DNA of 64,000 nucleotides from Phycisphaerales bacterium. GTDB taxonomy: Bacteria > Planctomycetota > Phycisphaerae > Phycisphaerales > SM1A02. Each line of letters opens with the position of its first letter. Position 1 is the stretch's first letter. Location of the stretch: assembly GCA_029268515.1 (NCBI GenBank), contig JAQWNP010000017.1, positions 124,001 through 188,000 of the forward strand. The letters run 5' to 3'. Positions 62,293-64,000 of this stretch are shown here, piece after piece. Under the pieces are notes generated by a model. It was given only the letters and a program-made list of their open reading frames with translations. It had not been told where the DNA came from and did no database searches. Made by a program: the position numbers and the translations under genes.

Positions 62293-63818
62293 CTGCCCTC
62301 GATCCGCTCGGCGAGCCAGTTGCTGACCTGATCAAGGGCTACGCGTTCTTGGTCTTGTGAGTCACGGTGGCGCACCGTCGCCGATTGATCATTAAGCGAA
62401 TCACTATCGATGGTAAAGCAGTAGGGGCAGCCAGCTTCGTCCATGCGTGCATAGCGCTTGCCGATCGACTGCTTGGCGTCGTATTGCACGTTCCATCGCG
62501 TACGCAGCTCATCAAAGAGCCGCTCAGCGACCTCGGGCATTCCATCCTTATTAACCAGTGGGAAGACCGCAGCTTTGATCGGTGCCAAGCGGGGGTGGAA
62601 CTTCATGTAGACCTTGCTGGCACGATCAGGGTCAGGCGTGAAGGCTTCACACAAGACCGCGAGCGTGCCTCGACTGAGTCCGGCCGAAGGCTCGATGACG
62701 TGTGGTAGGAAACGTTCGTTTCGCTCTTGATCAAAGTAGCTGAGCTTCTTGCGGCTGAATTCCTCGTGGCGACGCAGGTCATAATTGCCGCGGTGGGCCA
62801 CGCCCTCAAGCTCGCCAAAACCTGGCGCCGTGAAGGGGAACTGGTACTCGACATCGAAGGTGCCACATCCATCTTTTGCATAGTGAGCGAGTTCGTTGGC
62901 ATCATGGCGACGCATTTTTACGTTGTCGCTGGTAAGGCCAATGGATTCCCACCAGTTCCGTCGCACTTCGCACCAGAAGTCGAACCACTTTTCTGATTCT
63001 GCTTCGTGACAAAACCACTCGATTTCCATTTGCTCAAATTCACGAGAGCGGAAGATGTAGTTTCGTGGTGTGACTTCATTTCGAAACGCTTTGCCGATCT
63101 GCGCAATGCCAAAGGGGACTTTGACGCGCATGGTGTCGACGACGTTGTTGAAATTGAGGAAGATACCTTGCGCTGTCTCGGGTCGAAGGAAGGCACGGTT
63201 GTCATCGCTACGAATAGCGCCGACAAATGTTTCGAACATCAGGTTGAAGTCACGCGGTTCGGTGAGGGTGCCGGCTTCTTTGGCATCAGGGCCGACGGTG
63301 AGGTTCCGTTCCGCTTCTGAGAGATCCATAAAACTGCAAACATCGACTTCTTCATCTTCCACCGTGCGTTTCTTTTCTTTGCCAAGTTTCTTGAGCGCTG
63401 AAGCGCGAGACTCGGCATCCGCTTCAAGAAAAGCATAGATGCGACCTTCTTTATCACCTTTGAGGCCGATGCAGAATAGTTGGTCAGCGCGGTAGCGTGA
63501 TTTACTTTTCTTGCAGTCGACCATTGGATCATTGAAACCCTCAACATGACCAGAGGCTTCCCAAACGCGTGGATTCTGAATGATTGATGAGTCAAGTCCA
63601 ACGACTGAGATAGGTCGCCCATCAGGACCGTCAGGTGGGCTGAGCACCATGTCACGCCACCAAGCATCCCGTAGGTTGTTTTTGAGCAGTGTGCCCAGTG
63701 GCCCGTAGTCCCAAAATCCATTCAGGCCGCCATACACCTCGGAAGCAGGGAAAATGAATCCGCGGCGTTTGCAGAGTGAGACAAGGTCTTCCATTGCGAT
63801 GGTATTGGGCTGCGTCAT
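62289..63818 (-). CDS. glyS: Glycyl-tRNA synthetase, class II dimeric type
   Basis: This enzyme charges tRNA-Gly with glycine. The 509-residue protein is of the alpha2 (eukaryote/archaeal-like) type rather than the alpha2beta2 type. Motifs are RRGFIFPASEVYGGLNGFWDYGPLG, the class II motif 1-2 region with RPETAQGIFLNF, RNEVTPRN and FRSREFEQMEIEWF, and motif 3 EPSAGLSRGTLAVL with the ATP-binding Arg. The C-terminal anticodon-binding domain follows (LAPIKAAVFPLVNKDGM, FTIDSDSLND). The ATG at 63818 begins MTQPNTIAMEDLVSLCKRRG; a longer frame to 63854 has no support. Confidence 0.96.
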   Translation of the reverse strand: MTQPNTIAMEDLVSLCKRRGFIFPASEVYGGLNGFWDYGPLGTLLKNNLRDAWWRDMVLSPPDGPDGRPISVVGLDSSIIQNPRVWEASGHVEGFNDPMVDCKKSKSRYRADQLFCIGLKGDKEGRIYAFLEADAESRASALKKLGKEKKRTVEDEEVDVCSFMDLSEAERNLTVGPDAKEAGTLTEPRDFNLMFETFVGAIRSDDNRAFLRPETAQGIFLNFNNVVDTMRVKVPFGIAQIGKAFRNEVTPRNYIFRSREFEQMEIEWFCHEAESEKWFDFWCEVRRNWWESIGLTSDNVKMRRHDANELAHYAKDGCGTFDVEYQFPFTAPGFGELEGVAHRGNYDLRRHEEFSRKKLSYFDQERNERFLPHVIEPSAGLSRGTLAVLCEAFTPDPDRASKVYMKFHPRLAPIKAAVFPLVNKDGMPEVAERLFDELRTRWNVQYDAKQSIGKRYARMDEAGCPYCFTIDSDSLNDQSATVRHRDSQDQERVALDQVSNWLAERIEGS

Positions 63819-63859
63819 GGTGGCAGATATTAACCGCCCGGCCAATAAGCACAAGGCAC

Positions 63860-64000
63860 TTAGGAACCAGTTGCCGTTTGTGCGACCAGCCTGCGTTGGT
63901 AGACGAGATCAATAGCCAGCTTAATGGCTGCCTTCATTGAACCAGCATTCGCCTGGCCCTTTCCAGCAATATCGAAAGCCGTGCCATGATCTGGGCTGAC
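63860..64000 (-). CDS. pdxA: 4-hydroxythreonine-4-phosphate dehydrogenase (C-terminal end only)
   Basis: The frame is open to the right edge, so only the last 46 residues are visible. They start with SPDHGTAFDIAGKGQANAGS, the conserved PdxA C-terminal motif (family TSPDHGTAFDIAGKG), followed by an amphipathic helix (MKAAIKLAIDLVYQRRL). PdxA oxidises 4-phospho-hydroxy-L-threonine in pyridoxal phosphate synthesis. It lies directly upstream of glyS on the same strand. Confidence 0.9.
   Translation of the reverse strand, partial: VSPDHGTAFDIAGKGQANAGSMKAAIKLAIDLVYQRRLVAQTATGS

Overview
The window looks like a chromosomal segment of a free-living Gram-negative bacterium of the Planctomycetota, most likely Phycisphaerae-like. 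This is an inference from gene content and style: a large type II secretion (T2SS) operon with divergent L, M and C components, several secreted lipoproteins and GYF_2-domain membrane proteins, a split glycine decarboxylase P-protein, and an enlarged NuoJ. No 16S rRNA or other decisive marker is present. There are no phage genes, transposases, tRNAs or CRISPR arrays that I can support. Coding density is high and most genes sit in short, tightly overlapping operons.

Region by region. 1-4950 (+): the end of a YjbQ-family gene, a zinc-ribbon/PH-domain membrane protein, sucC without sucD, a HAD phosphatase, a DUF418 membrane protein and an unknown protein. 4978-5937 (-): a Gfo/Idh/MocA-like protein. 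5998-6421 (+): RNase P RNA with a strong terminator. 6478-8598 (-): a secreted M28 metallopeptidase lipoprotein. 8890-14833 (+): gcvPA-gcvPB, an AsmA-like protein and lysA. 14877-16066 (-): pgsA-pgpA for phosphatidylglycerol synthesis. 16329-23106 (+): nuoJKLMN, the proton-pumping membrane half of complex I. 23127-24020 (-): an unknown membrane protein. 24133-32578 (+): pheA, a DUF255 thioredoxin-like protein fused to a DsbD-alpha-like domain, a one-domain asparaginase, an OPT transporter and a POT peptide transporter that carries an inserted discoidin-like domain.

32616-48434 (-) is a roughly 16 kb T2SS operon read right to left: unknown exported protein, gspE, F, G, H, I, J, K, an L-like, an M-like and a C-like gene, gspD, and a terminal lipoprotein. 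The prepilin peptidase is not in the window. 48965-52206 (-): a NatAB-type ABC exporter and an exported LolA/MucB-like protein. 52423-57160 (+): metH, a GNAT acetyltransferase and a CPBP-family membrane protease. 57629-62292 (+): four consecutive membrane proteins, each beginning with a GYF_2 domain. The first also carries about 155 residues of polyproline repeats, and the fourth ends in a domain resembling the C-terminal half of the pseudopilin GspG. 62289-64000 (-): glycyl-tRNA synthetase and the end of pdxA.

The best candidate for an undescribed system is the GYF_2 cluster. GYF domains in eukaryotes bind proline-rich peptides, and here one operon encodes both four GYF_2 domains and a long membrane-anchored polyproline ligand. 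This suggests a self-assembling membrane scaffold, possibly linked to secretion through the GspG-like tail. That function is an inference; the gene content and motifs are seen directly.
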